From: Bacilli bacterium
GTDB taxonomy: Bacteria > Bacillota_I > Bacilli_A > RFN20 > CAG-826
NCBI GenBank assembly: GCA_024408235.1
Contig: JAKSVF010000014.1
Span: 1-43,278, forward strand
Direction of reading: 5' to 3'
DNA length: 43,278 bases
The position numbers and the translations under genes were made by a program. Shown piece by piece: positions 9,601 through 17,057 of the stretch. The notes beneath the pieces were generated by a model, which made no database searches, was not told the DNA's origin, and saw nothing but the letters and a program-made list of their open reading frames with translations. Numbering within the stretch: the first letter of the stretch is position 1; the number at the start of each line of letters is the position of its first letter.

Positions 9601-10016
9601 GAGATGCAGAAGTTAAGATCGGTGAAGATTTCAGCTTCAACGTTGAACTCCCAGAAGAATACAACGGAAAGACAATCTCAAGCGCAACATATGAACTCAA
9701 CAAGCGTTGCGAATTACCAGAAGGACTCACATTAAGTGAAGATGGAACTCTCTCAGGTAACCTCGCACACGTTGGATTATATAGAGTTGATGTTATCGCA
9801 AATGTCACATACGCAGATGGCACGGAAGGAACTGTTGCTTACAAGTTCGTCATTGAAGCAGTCGCTGATCCAAGCGGCATGGAAGATGATGTAAATCCAG
9901 ATCCAGAGAAGCCAAAGAAAGGATGCAAGGGATCAATTGCTGCAACAGCAATCCTCGTTGCTCCAATCGCTCTTGCAGCAGCAGTTGTCGCTGGCAAAAA
10001 GAGAAAAGCTGAATAA
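6627..10016 (+). CDS. Secreted GH3 glycosidase, inverted domain order, C-terminal KGCxGSI anchor
   Basis: 1129 residues with a Sec signal peptide to about residue 35 (RASA|AY). The GH3 alpha/beta sandwich comes first (about 45-420): GFVLLKNDGSLPL, acid/base candidate Glu187 in SEGCD, and FPFGYGLSYTEFE. Then follow a fibronectin-III-like domain (about 440-545, VTNTGDVAGKDTVQLYW) and the GH3 barrel (about 650-960): GVNTHRSPFGGRNFEYY, FKHFAVNDQE, GSYNRIG, and nucleophile Asp891 in VLSDM. This is the reverse of the usual GH3 order. A putative Ig domain (about 990-1085) precedes a Cys1100-containing KGCKGSI motif, a hydrophobic helix and the tail KKRKAE. Probable beta-glucosidase or beta-xylosidase. 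Strong bias to CAG, ACA, TCA and CCA codons suggests high expression. First gene of cassette 1. Confidence 0.93.
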   Translation: MKKKTLAPLFLTGMVLPLALAAGMSGKDAARASAAYIGEYGERAAYIEHATKVNGQMADEGFVLLKNDGSLPLAKGSKISVVGKSSTNLARGGAGSGAGSVSSGVTSVNLQDSLTDAGFEINNTLTDFYKDDKRSGPGRTNGNDGWKGNSEVTIGETPWTSYTDAIKDSIYEYSDAVIQVLTREGSEGCDVLTADATDSVKFGSSEKHALQLSDNEQELFDNLHDFTEHIIIVINSSNIFECDQFMNDDKVAGILWIGNPGDVGPGAVGRILCGDVNPSGHTVDTWTRDFSKDPTWQNFSDNRHTNVAIPNTSNRLKHAAQDTMFAADGSPMLSYGSDKNYSKHESPRWLEQAQKVVQGGINGVKPAAYVSYEEGIYLDYRYYETRYADMAKEDQAAADAWYNGEEGVVFPFGYGLSYTEFEQEIVRIAPKKNSTLDETSDLIEVGVKVTNTGDVAGKDTVQLYWKAPYTKGGIEKADHVLCAFDKTKTLQPGESQTLHLTFHLQDVANYDFTDANGNGFKGYELDDGTYSVLLNKNAHENYDSVDLKVKDGGIKYENDRFTGNKVENRFTDRGFYSSMPGEDDIEFTQFSRADWDGTFPTHPTIEDRTVKAGSRFEEFLTHEFNIWEIEEDKNFEYQPEAVYRTEDDAVAGGWTQANSTLAKGDRTQLIDMKDVEPDDPKWDEFINEFTWAEMMKFVENNRMSSPSLDQIGKGGFSEGDGPQKFNIMWWVSSPIIAATWNQKLAHEQGECVGMESQITGKAGWWGPGVNTHRSPFGGRNFEYYSADPFLMGRMAAQVVGAATDRGVYAYFKHFAVNDQEKNRESGISFVNEQALREIYLKSFQMVFQEGKSIGVMGSYNRIGLQETAGSYPLMTEVLRGEWGFKGSVLSDMTHSGNGSVNFKCYENVTNRTFAGCNSQLDSSGFNGQTISKWDATATWAGGTGAPVYEHNGKKVIPFSWWNAVRQDVKQTMYMCVNSTGMQRGLTQVVGERDAEVKIGEDFSFNVELPEEYNGKTISSATYELNKRCELPEGLTLSEDGTLSGNLAHVGLYRVDVIANVTYADGTEGTVAYKFVIEAVADPSGMEDDVNPDPEKPKKGCKGSIAATAILVAPIALAAAVVAGKKRKAE

Positions 10017-10037
10017 GCGAAAAACCAAATAGAAGCG

Positions 10038-10063
10038 TTGCTAGGGCATTTTAGCCCTAGCAA
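10038..10063 (+). terminator. Strong hairpin after the first GH3 gene, weak T tract
   Basis: A perfect 10-bp stem TTGCTAGGGC / GCCCTAGCAA encloses a six-base loop. It is followed by TTTCTA rather than a real T run. It may terminate only partly, or protect the 3' end of a processed mRNA between the GH3 and lipoprotein genes. Confidence 0.6.
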
Positions 10064-10180
10064 TTTCTATAACAAAATGTAAACTTGGCCTAGCGGAAAT
10101 ATTTATATTTTGTTAGAATATTGAACACTAAAAAATGTTCTCCAAATAATTTTGGAATCAAATTGAAAGGAAATTAGAAA

Positions 10181-11230
10181 ATGAAGAACAAAAAAGCATT
10201 AATGGGCCTTGCTGTTGCTACATTACTTCTCACAGGATGCGGTGGCAAAGATCCAGTTAAATCAAGCGGAAACACTCCAGACAAGACATCAGAGACAAAC
10301 ACATCAGCTGTTGTTGGCACTTCAGAGGCAGGAGGCACATCACAGGCTGGTGGAGAAACAACTTCATCAAAGCCTAAAACCTCTACAGCTCCTGTTTCAA
10401 ACAGAAAGCACACCGTTAAGATCGGCGATGGTGCAGCTGAAGAAGTTTCAGAAGGCACAGCTCTTACCAAACCAGCAGATCCAGAAGCACCTGCAGGACA
10501 GGCATTCTATGGTTGGAAGAACGTTGAAAACGGTGGACAGATTTGGGACTTCGAAAGAGAAGACCTCAACAAAGTCATGCAGGATGTCACACTCGAACCA
10601 TTGTTCGTTCCAGCAGACATGGATCCACAGATCTTCGAAGCTGAGCTTTGCCACGATATCACAGACGTCTATGGCGGCGAATTAGGTATGCCTGGTGCTA
10701 CATATTCAGGCGGTCAGCAGGGAAAAGGCTTAATCGGACGTGACTTCTATGATGAATATGGCGTCACTGGCTTCGATGAAGATAACCTCGCATTCGTCCA
10801 TTTCATGTATGTTAAGGGCGATACATTAACTTGGGAACTCGACCTCGAGAACGATGTTGATAACGTTACAATTCTTGCTAGATTTGGCGCTGAATACGGC
10901 GTTACAAACCCAGAGAACGACGAAGTTTGGGCAAGAGTCACTCAGGATTCATTCCCAATCACTGTCAACGACAAAAAGCTTGAATACGGAACAATCACAC
11001 TCCACAACATCCCAGAAATCGGACAGTTCTTATCATTCCAGGATTATTTCCTCAGCGCATCAGTCTCATTACACGCTGGTAGAAACGTCATCCAGATGAA
11101 AGTTGATAACATGGATACATTAAACGGAACTATCGCTTCCTCAGCTCCATGTGTTGACTCAATCAAACTCTTCTCTTCAGAAGAAATCATGTGGAACACA
11201 GCAGTTTTAGAAAACCTCGAGAGAGACTAA
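10181..11230 (+). CDS. Lipoprotein with one InlB-type repeat and a CBM6/35-like domain
   Basis: 349 residues. Lipobox LLTGC with Cys20, then a Ser/Thr-rich linker to about residue 70. Residues 72-145 form one InlB B-type repeat (opening HTVKIGDG, then FYGWKNVENGGQIWDF and a closing beta strand). The C-terminal part (about 150-349) resembles galactose-binding-fold CBMs of the family 6/35 type. It begins QIFEAELCHDITDVYGG and ends SLHAGRNVIQMKVDN...CVDSIKLF, the usual final strands with a ligand-site pattern. No catalytic motif is visible. It lies 32 bases before the double-anchored GH3 gene and likely shares its mRNA. It probably keeps oligosaccharides near the GH3 enzymes. The counterpart in cassette 2 is at 26905. 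Confidence 0.8.
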   Translation: MKNKKALMGLAVATLLLTGCGGKDPVKSSGNTPDKTSETNTSAVVGTSEAGGTSQAGGETTSSKPKTSTAPVSNRKHTVKIGDGAAEEVSEGTALTKPADPEAPAGQAFYGWKNVENGGQIWDFEREDLNKVMQDVTLEPLFVPADMDPQIFEAELCHDITDVYGGELGMPGATYSGGQQGKGLIGRDFYDEYGVTGFDEDNLAFVHFMYVKGDTLTWELDLENDVDNVTILARFGAEYGVTNPENDEVWARVTQDSFPITVNDKKLEYGTITLHNIPEIGQFLSFQDYFLSASVSLHAGRNVIQMKVDNMDTLNGTIASSAPCVDSIKLFSSEEIMWNTAVLENLERD

Positions 11231-11262
11231 TTTAAAAACAACCCAAAAAAGGAAACAAAAAT

Positions 11263-14139
11263 ATGGGCCTCAAAAAAATATTAAAACCTAGCGTCATTAT
11301 CTGGGGCGTAAGCGCTGTTCTCTTAGCAGGCGTTCTTACCGCAGGTAACATTCTCGCTAAACAATATGAAGTCGTCTTAAGTGGTGTCTTTGGACATAAG
11401 AGAGCAATCGTTGACCCTAACGATCCAGGAACACCATTCGAACAGGAATGCAACACAAAAGAAGAAGCATACAATAACGGCATGGCAGTCTCTAAAGAGA
11501 TCTGCGAAGAAGGCATGATTCTTCTTAAGAACGACAACAATGCACTCCCAATGAAGTCAGGAACCAAGGTTTCTATCTTCGGCAAGAACTCAGTTAGCTT
11601 AGTCTACGGTGGTTCAGGATCTGCAGCCCCTTCAAAGGAAATCATTGCTAGATCAAAAACAATCTACGATTCACTTGAAGCAGTCGGAATCAAATGCAAC
11701 AACGCATTAAAGGATTTCTACAACAACACAAAGCTCTCAGGTGATGGACGTTCTGACAACCCAACCATGGCAGATATGGATAAGAACCAGTCAGGTGTTG
11801 CTACACTCAAGACAGGCGAAACACCACTCACTTCATATCCAGACTCAGTCAAGAACACATATGCTGAATATTCAGACGCAGCAATCATGGTCGTCTCACG
11901 TATCGCAGGCGAAAACTTCGACTTACCTCGTGCTTCAGACGATGGTGCAGCACACTATCTCGATCTCGACAAGAACGAAAAGGCACTCTTAAAAGACATC
12001 GTCGATTCCAAGAAGTTCCAGCGTGTCATCCTCTTGATCAACGGTTCAAACTACGTTGACTTAGGATTCTTAAAGGGTGCCAATTGCGGTGTTGATGCAT
12101 GCATCAATATCGGTAGCCCTGGTGAAAACGGAATCATGGCGCTCGGCGAAATCCTCACAGGAAAAGTTAACCCATCCGGCCATACAGTCGACACAGTTTA
12201 CACAAACTATGACAAAGACCCAGTTTGGCAGAACTTCGGCGGTAACTTCTCAAAGGGCGGCGACAGCTATCTTGAGAACGAGACAAAGCCAACTTCATAT
12301 TATTACGTTGAATACGAAGAGAATATCTATCTCGGATATCGTTACTATGAAACACGTGGTAAAGATGATCCAACATGGTATAGCAACAATGTTGTTTACC
12401 CATTCGGTTATGGATTAAGCTACACAACATTTGAACAGAACATCGTTGATGTCGCTGGATTAGAAGGTGCAGCATTAGACCCAACCAAGGACTTCGAAGT
12501 TAGCGTTAAGGTCAAAAACACCGGTTCAGTCGCTGGTAAGCAGGTAGTTCAGCTCTACGTTGAAGCTCCTTATACAAGCGGTGGAATCGAAAAGGCATAC
12601 AAAGTCTTATGCGGTTTCGGAAAGACAAAACTTCTCGAACCAGGCAAAGAAGATACAGTCAAGATCACAGTCAATCCATATTACTTCGCAAGCTTCGATA
12701 ACAAAGACGCTAACGGAAATGGATTCAAAGGCTATGAACTCGATGGTGGAAATTACATCTTCCACGCAGGAACAGATGCACACACAGACTTCGGAACATT
12801 CACAAAGAACCTCGCAACAGGTTACAAGTACGAAGTTGACCCAGTCACAGGCACAAAAGTCGAGCCATTATGGGATGAGTGCACATCATACATGACAGAG
12901 AGCCTCTCTCGTACAGACTGGGAAGGAACATTCCCTCACCCAACAACAACTGAAGAGCGTATCATCACAGCAGACATCAAGGCTAAGTTGAGATCAAAAG
13001 AAACAACAAACAACGAAGTGTTTGATGCTGTCCCAACAATGGGCGCAGATAAAGGCGTCTCATTCAGAGATTTAGTTGGCAAAGATTATGACGATCCAAC
13101 ATGGAACGACTTCCTCGATCAGATGAAGTTTGAAGAAATGCTCAAATTATTCAATGAAGGATGCTATTCAACAACCGATATTGAGCGTTTAGGCGTTCCA
13201 AAAACAACATCAGCTGACGGACCTACAGGATTCGTCGCATTCCAGGGCGACCCAGCTGTCTATGGCTGTGTCTACTATCAGTCAGAGTGCTTACTCTCAC
13301 AGACATATAACCTCGAACTCGCTAAGAAGCAGGCAAATGCATTTGGCAACGAATCATTAGTCGGTAACGAAAAGGGTGACGGATTATCATACCCAGGATG
13401 GTATGCTCCAGGTGTCAACCTCCACAGATCACCATTCTCAGGACGTAACACAGAATACTATGCAGAAGACCCATTACTCACAGGTAAGTTTGCTGCAACA
13501 GTCATCAAAGGCGTTCAGGAAAAAGGCGTCTACGCTAACGTCAAGCACTTCGCATTAAATGACCAGGAAACACACAGAGGCGGCATCGCTACATGGTGTG
13601 ATGAGCAGGCAATGCGTGAACTCTACTTCAAGGCATTCGAAATCGCTGTTAAGGAAGGTAAATCACACGGTTTAATGACTTCCTTCAACCGTATCGGATA
13701 TGAATGGGCAGGCGGATCATACCGTTTAGTCACAACAGTCCTAAGAAAAGAGTGGGGCTTCGTTGGCTCAGTCATCTGCGACTATAAGTCATGGGCATTC
13801 ATGGATTCAAAGCAGATGCTCTACGCAGGAGGCGACCTCAGCTTAGTCGCTGGTGCAGACGGCATGTTACAGCCAGGCAAGAACCCATACGGAACAGCCT
13901 ATGTAACTGAGACAGATCCAAAAGACACTAATATGCTTAGACGCACAGCTCACAACAACTTATATGCATTGGTCAACTCCAACGCTATGAAGGCTAACAT
14001 CCTTGGTTATAAGGAAGCATATTGGGTCATCGGACTCAACGTCGGAACCGCTGTAGTTGCAGTCGGAACCGCAGCATGGGGCGCAGCAGTTATCTTCCTC
14101 GCATTACGCAAGAAGCCAACTCCAGCCGCTGCTGAATAA
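11263..14139 (+). CDS. GH3 glycosidase anchored by N- and C-terminal membrane helices
   Basis: 958 residues. A hydrophobic segment at about 9-28 without a clear cleavage site and a second at about 922-947, followed by LRKKP, suggest both ends sit in the membrane with the enzyme outside. The domain order is inverted: sandwich domain first (GMILLKNDNNALPM; acid/base candidate Glu217 in AGENFD; FGYGLSYTTFE), FnIII-like domain at about 410-515 ([15 protein letters not shown]), then the barrel at about 610-850 (GVNLHRSPFSGRNTEYYAEDP, VKHFALNDQE, SFNRIG, nucleophile Asp840 in VICDY). All catalytic motifs look intact. Substrate is probably beta-linked glucose or xylose oligosaccharides. Last gene of cassette 1. 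Confidence 0.92.
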   Translation: MGLKKILKPSVIIWGVSAVLLAGVLTAGNILAKQYEVVLSGVFGHKRAIVDPNDPGTPFEQECNTKEEAYNNGMAVSKEICEEGMILLKNDNNALPMKSGTKVSIFGKNSVSLVYGGSGSAAPSKEIIARSKTIYDSLEAVGIKCNNALKDFYNNTKLSGDGRSDNPTMADMDKNQSGVATLKTGETPLTSYPDSVKNTYAEYSDAAIMVVSRIAGENFDLPRASDDGAAHYLDLDKNEKALLKDIVDSKKFQRVILLINGSNYVDLGFLKGANCGVDACINIGSPGENGIMALGEILTGKVNPSGHTVDTVYTNYDKDPVWQNFGGNFSKGGDSYLENETKPTSYYYVEYEENIYLGYRYYETRGKDDPTWYSNNVVYPFGYGLSYTTFEQNIVDVAGLEGAALDPTKDFEVSVKVKNTGSVAGKQVVQLYVEAPYTSGGIEKAYKVLCGFGKTKLLEPGKEDTVKITVNPYYFASFDNKDANGNGFKGYELDGGNYIFHAGTDAHTDFGTFTKNLATGYKYEVDPVTGTKVEPLWDECTSYMTESLSRTDWEGTFPHPTTTEERIITADIKAKLRSKETTNNEVFDAVPTMGADKGVSFRDLVGKDYDDPTWNDFLDQMKFEEMLKLFNEGCYSTTDIERLGVPKTTSADGPTGFVAFQGDPAVYGCVYYQSECLLSQTYNLELAKKQANAFGNESLVGNEKGDGLSYPGWYAPGVNLHRSPFSGRNTEYYAEDPLLTGKFAATVIKGVQEKGVYANVKHFALNDQETHRGGIATWCDEQAMRELYFKAFEIAVKEGKSHGLMTSFNRIGYEWAGGSYRLVTTVLRKEWGFVGSVICDYKSWAFMDSKQMLYAGGDLSLVAGADGMLQPGKNPYGTAYVTETDPKDTNMLRRTAHNNLYALVNSNAMKANILGYKEAYWVIGLNVGTAVVAVGTAAWGAAVIFLALRKKPTPAAAE

Positions 14140-14153
14140 AAAGCAACAACATT

Positions 14154-14187
14154 GGATGTCACTGCAAAGTGGCATCCTTTTTGTTTT
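14154..14187 (+). terminator. Terminator of GH3 cassette 1
   Basis: GGATGTCAC (14154-14162) pairs with GTGGCATCC, nine pairs including one G-T, followed by TTTTTGTTTT. Confidence 0.9.
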
Positions 14188-14245
14188 CTCTTTGAGTGAA
14201 GTCTTTACGTGTTCAAGTTATAATGCGGACAATTGGAGGAAAGAT

Positions 14246-14896
14246 ATGGATTGCTTAGAGATTATGAAATCTAGACACAGCGTGAGGCAGTATAAGGACG
14301 CCATAATCGAACAAGGAAAAAGAGAGATACTAGACGCTTTAGCCTCATCAATTAATTCCGAAAACGATATGAATATACAAATCGTCTATGATGAGCCAAA
14401 ATGCTTTAATTCATTAATGGCCCATTATGGGCATTTCTCCGGTTGCAATAACTATATTTCCGTCACTGGCAAGAAAAGTCCTGATTTAGATGAAAAAGCC
14501 GGGTATTTTGGTGAATTGCTCGTTCTAAAGGCCCAGGAACTTGGGTTAAATACCTGTTGGGTCGCCATGACGCACGGTAAGAGCATGGCCAAAGTCGAGA
14601 AGGGGGAGAAAGAAGCAATCATAATATCTTTAGGATATGGACTTACCCAAGGCGTTGTTCATAAGAACAAAGAGTTATCTTCGTTATCTGATGTGAATGA
14701 CAACTCTCCTGAATGGTATAAGAAAGGCATGGAAGCTGTCATGCTCGCTCCAACTGCAATCAATCAGCAATCGTTTAAATTCACATTGAACGGCGATAAA
14801 GTCACCGCGATATCCAAAGGCGGCCCATGCAACAAGATTGATTTAGGTATTGTAAAATGCCATTTCGAACTGGTATCAGGTCACAAAGTCGACTAA
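14246..14896 (+). CDS. Nitroreductase family protein (TM1586-like)
   Basis: The frame is open upstream into the GH3 gene and its terminator. The ATG at 14246, behind GGAGGA, is the credible start and gives 216 residues. The start MDCLEIMKSRHSVRQY is the classic nitroreductase FMN-binding opening. The middle (FSGCNNYISVTGKKSPDLDEKAGYFGE, then LKAQELGLNTCWVAMT) matches the putative TM nitroreductase subfamily. The C-terminal half repeats the fold (APTAINQQSFKF), as expected for a single-chain two-lobed member. It probably uses FMN and NAD(P)H on an unknown electron acceptor. It is flanked by terminators on both sides, so it is likely a single-gene unit. Confidence 0.88.
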   Translation: MDCLEIMKSRHSVRQYKDAIIEQGKREILDALASSINSENDMNIQIVYDEPKCFNSLMAHYGHFSGCNNYISVTGKKSPDLDEKAGYFGELLVLKAQELGLNTCWVAMTHGKSMAKVEKGEKEAIIISLGYGLTQGVVHKNKELSSLSDVNDNSPEWYKKGMEAVMLAPTAINQQSFKFTLNGDKVTAISKGGPCNKIDLGIVKCHFELVSGHKVD

Positions 14897-14901
14897 TGAA
14901 A

Positions 14902-14938
14902 AACCTTCCCGGAATAATCTAGGAAGGTTATTTTTTTT
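14902..14938. terminator. Bidirectional terminator between nitroreductase and pyridoxal kinase genes
   Basis: AACCTTCC (14902-14909) pairs with GGAAGGTT (14922-14929). A T run follows on the plus strand, and the complementary side also gives T-rich sequence. It separates convergent genes and touches the stop of the kinase gene. Confidence 0.9.
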
Positions 14939-15746
14939 ATTTTCTCTCAGCCAAAACTTCTTCGTATTTAACGCCATACCAATGGGATTCGTCGCCCTTG
15001 GTTTTCTGTATGCTTTTAACAATGAAGTCTGTCGCATCATCTAATGTGTCGTAGAGGCTCTTTCCGTTTAACAAATTACCGATTATGACACTTGAGAAGA
15101 TGTCTCCTGTTCCATGATAGCTTGGGTATTGTGTTTCCTTTAAGACGACGACTCTTTCCTTGCCATCGTAAGCAATCGCACCCAATTTGCCATCTTTTTC
15201 GTATCCTGTGAGGATGACGTTTTTGCACCCTAACGCCAAAAGCCTTTCAAGAAGGGCGTTGATGAATTCATCTGTGTGCACTTCCTGATATGGGGTATTC
15301 GTCAAGAAGCACGCTTCGGTGATGTTAGGGAGAATATAGTCAGCGACTGAACATATTTTTCTCATGCCCTGAACGATTGTTTCGCCGAGCCCCCAATACA
15401 TCTTTCCATGATCCGCCATCGCAGGGTCAACGAAGAACTGACCATTTTTATTCATGAGCTCACTCTTTATTTTGAGGATATAGTCAAACTGCCTTGCATC
15501 CCCGATGTATCCAGTATATAAACCATCGAACTTGATGCCTGTATCTTCCCAATGCTTAATGATTTTTGGCATTTCATCAGTAAGATCTAAAACGGTGAAC
15601 CCACTGAAACCTGGAGCAGTGTGAGTGGATAGGATTGCGGATGGCAATATGGCGGTTTCGTGGCCATACGCTGAAAGAACTGGAAGCGCAACCGTTGTGG
15701 AGCACTGTCCATAGCAAGAAATGTCTTGAACTGTTAATAACTTCAT
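14937..15746 (-). CDS. pdxY: Pyridoxal/pyridoxamine kinase
   Basis: 269 residues, the usual size for this ribokinase-fold family. The N-terminus MKLLTVQDISCYGQCSTTVALPVLSAYG is characteristic, as is STHTAPGFSGF. Further motifs are YTGYIGDARQ, the Mg/ATP segment VDPAMADHGKMYWGL, ILPNITEACFLT, and the catalytic anion hole GTGDIFSSVIIG near residue 225. It phosphorylates B6 vitamers at the 5' position using ATP in the cytosol. The gene follows the YggS gene with a 12-base gap and an AGAAAGG site, so the two form a vitamin-B6 operon. The exact symbol (pdxY or pdxK) cannot be settled from sequence alone. Confidence 0.93.
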   Translation of the reverse strand: MKLLTVQDISCYGQCSTTVALPVLSAYGHETAILPSAILSTHTAPGFSGFTVLDLTDEMPKIIKHWEDTGIKFDGLYTGYIGDARQFDYILKIKSELMNKNGQFFVDPAMADHGKMYWGLGETIVQGMRKICSVADYILPNITEACFLTNTPYQEVHTDEFINALLERLLALGCKNVILTGYEKDGKLGAIAYDGKERVVVLKETQYPSYHGTGDIFSSVIIGNLLNGKSLYDTLDDATDFIVKSIQKTKGDESHWYGVKYEEVLAERK

Positions 15747-15758
15747 ATTGTTTCCTTT

Positions 15759-16370
15759 CTAGAAGCAGATTATGCGTCCGAGTCGCACAAATGTGGTACC
15801 CGCCTTAACTGCTAGCTTGTAATCGTCTGACATGCCCATAGATGTCTCTTTTAATCCGTATTGCTCAGCAATGGATTTGGTTGTTTCGAACACCTTAAGC
15901 TTGTCTTCCTCTGACTGTTCTTTATCACTCATTACCATCAGTCCGATGACCTGAACTTTTGGATACTCTTTGAGTGAGTCTATAAAATCACCAAGGTTTT
16001 CTGGATTTACACCGTTTTTTGTCTCAGATGATGTTCCATGCACCTCAATGAAGCATTTTAGGGGTGTTTCGCGCCTATTTTGAATAATTTTTGCCAATTC
16101 TAGTGAATCTAGGGAGTGGAGGTAATCTATTTTGTTGATGACCTTTTTTGCCCTGGTTGTCTGGAGGTGGCCTATGAAATGCCAAGTTATTTTATGGTCC
16201 TTTAAGGCTTCGCTTTTCTCAAGAAACGCATCGATTCTATTCTCACCGAAATCATGTATTCCAAGGCTTTCAAGTTCCGATATCTCGTTTGATGTCACGT
16301 ATTTGCTAGCGACAACCATCGTGATGCCTTTTAGTTCATTTTGAATTGTTTTTATTCTCTCGATGTTCAT
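15759..16370 (-). CDS. yggS: YggS/PLPBP-family pyridoxal-phosphate homeostasis protein
   Basis: 203 residues. PLP-binding Lys lies in VVASKYV (about residue 22). Other hallmarks are HDFGENRIDAFLEK, WHFIGHLQTTRAK, IEVHGTSSETKNGV and the C-terminal SMGMSDDYKLAVKAGTTFVRLGR. It is slightly shorter than the common 220-230 residues but has all core motifs. The family binds PLP, has no known catalysis and buffers free PLP; pairing with the kinase downstream fits. The start lies seven bases after a perfect TATAAT and has no Shine-Dalgarno, so translation may begin on a leaderless mRNA. Confidence 0.93.
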   Translation of the reverse strand: MNIERIKTIQNELKGITMVVASKYVTSNEISELESLGIHDFGENRIDAFLEKSEALKDHKITWHFIGHLQTTRAKKVINKIDYLHSLDSLELAKIIQNRRETPLKCFIEVHGTSSETKNGVNPENLGDFIDSLKEYPKVQVIGLMVMSDKEQSEEDKLKVFETTKSIAEQYGLKETSMGMSDDYKLAVKAGTTFVRLGRIICF

Positions 16371-16377
16371 AGCGGTG

Positions 16378-16383
16378 ATTATA
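16378..16383 (-). promoter_or_regulatory. -10 box of the yggS-pdxY operon
   Basis: On the minus strand this reads TATAAT and ends seven bases before the ATG of yggS. Transcription would start at or next to the start codon. The -35 region is weak. Confidence 0.5.
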
Positions 16384-16529
16384 TAGAAATTCTTTCAAAT
16401 GTTAGTTGTTATTTAACAATAATATTCTTTTTTTCTAATTGTAGAGAAAAAACATTACAACACCTTTGTGATTGTTAATTCTTTTGATTAACAAAAGATA
16501 TCATTTAATGACTTTTCATTTGATAAATA

Positions 16530-16535
16530 TATAAT
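16530..16535 (+). promoter_or_regulatory. Candidate -10 box of the small basic protein gene
   Basis: A TATAAT match lies 24 bases before the ATG at 16560 and is followed by a consensus AAGGAGG (16547-16553). The -35 region is poor. Confidence 0.4.
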
Positions 16536-16559
16536 AACTATAAGCAAGGAGGTATTGAT

Positions 16560-16868
16560 ATGAATGTTGCCGCTACAAGTGCAATAATGGCCGCTAATAT
16601 TGCTATCATGGCCTCAAAAAGAAAACGTGCTCGCCTTAGAAACATTAGACGCACAAGAATTAACAAGGAGATTAAAACCATGCCAAACGAGCTTATCAGA
16701 GAATTTATTGGTAAAGAGGTCGTAATCAAGACGATCGAAGAAGTCGAATACCATGGAAGACTTGTCGCAGCTGAAGATAATTGGGTTAAGGTTGAGGAGA
16801 AGAGGGTTACAAGACTTATCAACTCCGACAGCATCACCGCTATCAGCTACAAGCATTTAAATCTCTAA
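16560..16868 (+). CDS. Small protein with basic N-terminus and SH3/Sm-like C-terminal domain
   Basis: 102 residues. The start is set by a consensus AAGGAGG six to seven bases upstream. Residues 1-18 are hydrophobic (Ala/Met/Ile-rich) and 20-38 are very basic (KRKRARLRNIRRTRINK). From about residue 41 there is a compact beta-rich domain: MPNELIREFIGKEVVIKTI, VEYHGRLVAAEDNWVKVEE. This resembles small SH3-like or Sm-like domains of the DUF6897 kind, which I recall with limited certainty. An internal Met41 also has a reasonable ribosome site (AAGGAG), so a 62-residue form made of the domain alone is possible. Function unknown; nucleic-acid binding or membrane association are both open. Confidence 0.65.
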   Translation: MNVAATSAIMAANIAIMASKRKRARLRNIRRTRINKEIKTMPNELIREFIGKEVVIKTIEEVEYHGRLVAAEDNWVKVEEKRVTRLINSDSITAISYKHLNL

Positions 16869-16881
16869 TCCAAAACACATG

Positions 16882-16912
16882 AGGCTCTTCATGACGTGGG
16901 GGCCTTTTCTTT
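16882..16912 (+). terminator. Terminator of the small basic protein gene
   Basis: AGGCTC (16882-16887) pairs with GGGCCT (16900-16905) with one G-T pair, then TTTCTTTT. Confidence 0.7.
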
Positions 16913-17000
16913 TAACCAAGGAGGCAAATATGGAATTGCATATCAAATACCGGCCAAAATAGCGATATTTGTAAAATAATCCCATAAATTGCACAAGAAT

Positions 17001-17023
17001 GACCGTTGGAAAGACGGTCTTTT
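17001..17023 (+). terminator. Second terminator-like hairpin before the GH10 gene
   Basis: GACCGT (17001-17006) pairs perfectly with ACGGTC around a short loop and is followed by TTTT. It implies a short transcript from the gap 16913-17000 or read-through control of the GH10 gene. Confidence 0.6.
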
Positions 17024-17057
17024 AGAAATAAACTATGTTCAATCGAGGAATATAGAT

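Noticed and set aside
14057-14245. N-terminal extension of the nitroreductase frame into the GH3 gene
   Set aside because: It crosses the GH3 end and its terminator, and the family starts at the ATG at 14246 behind GGAGGA.
16538-16837. 99-codon minus-strand frame opposite the small basic protein gene
   Set aside because: The plus-strand gene has a consensus ribosome site, promoter and terminator; the antisense frame has none.
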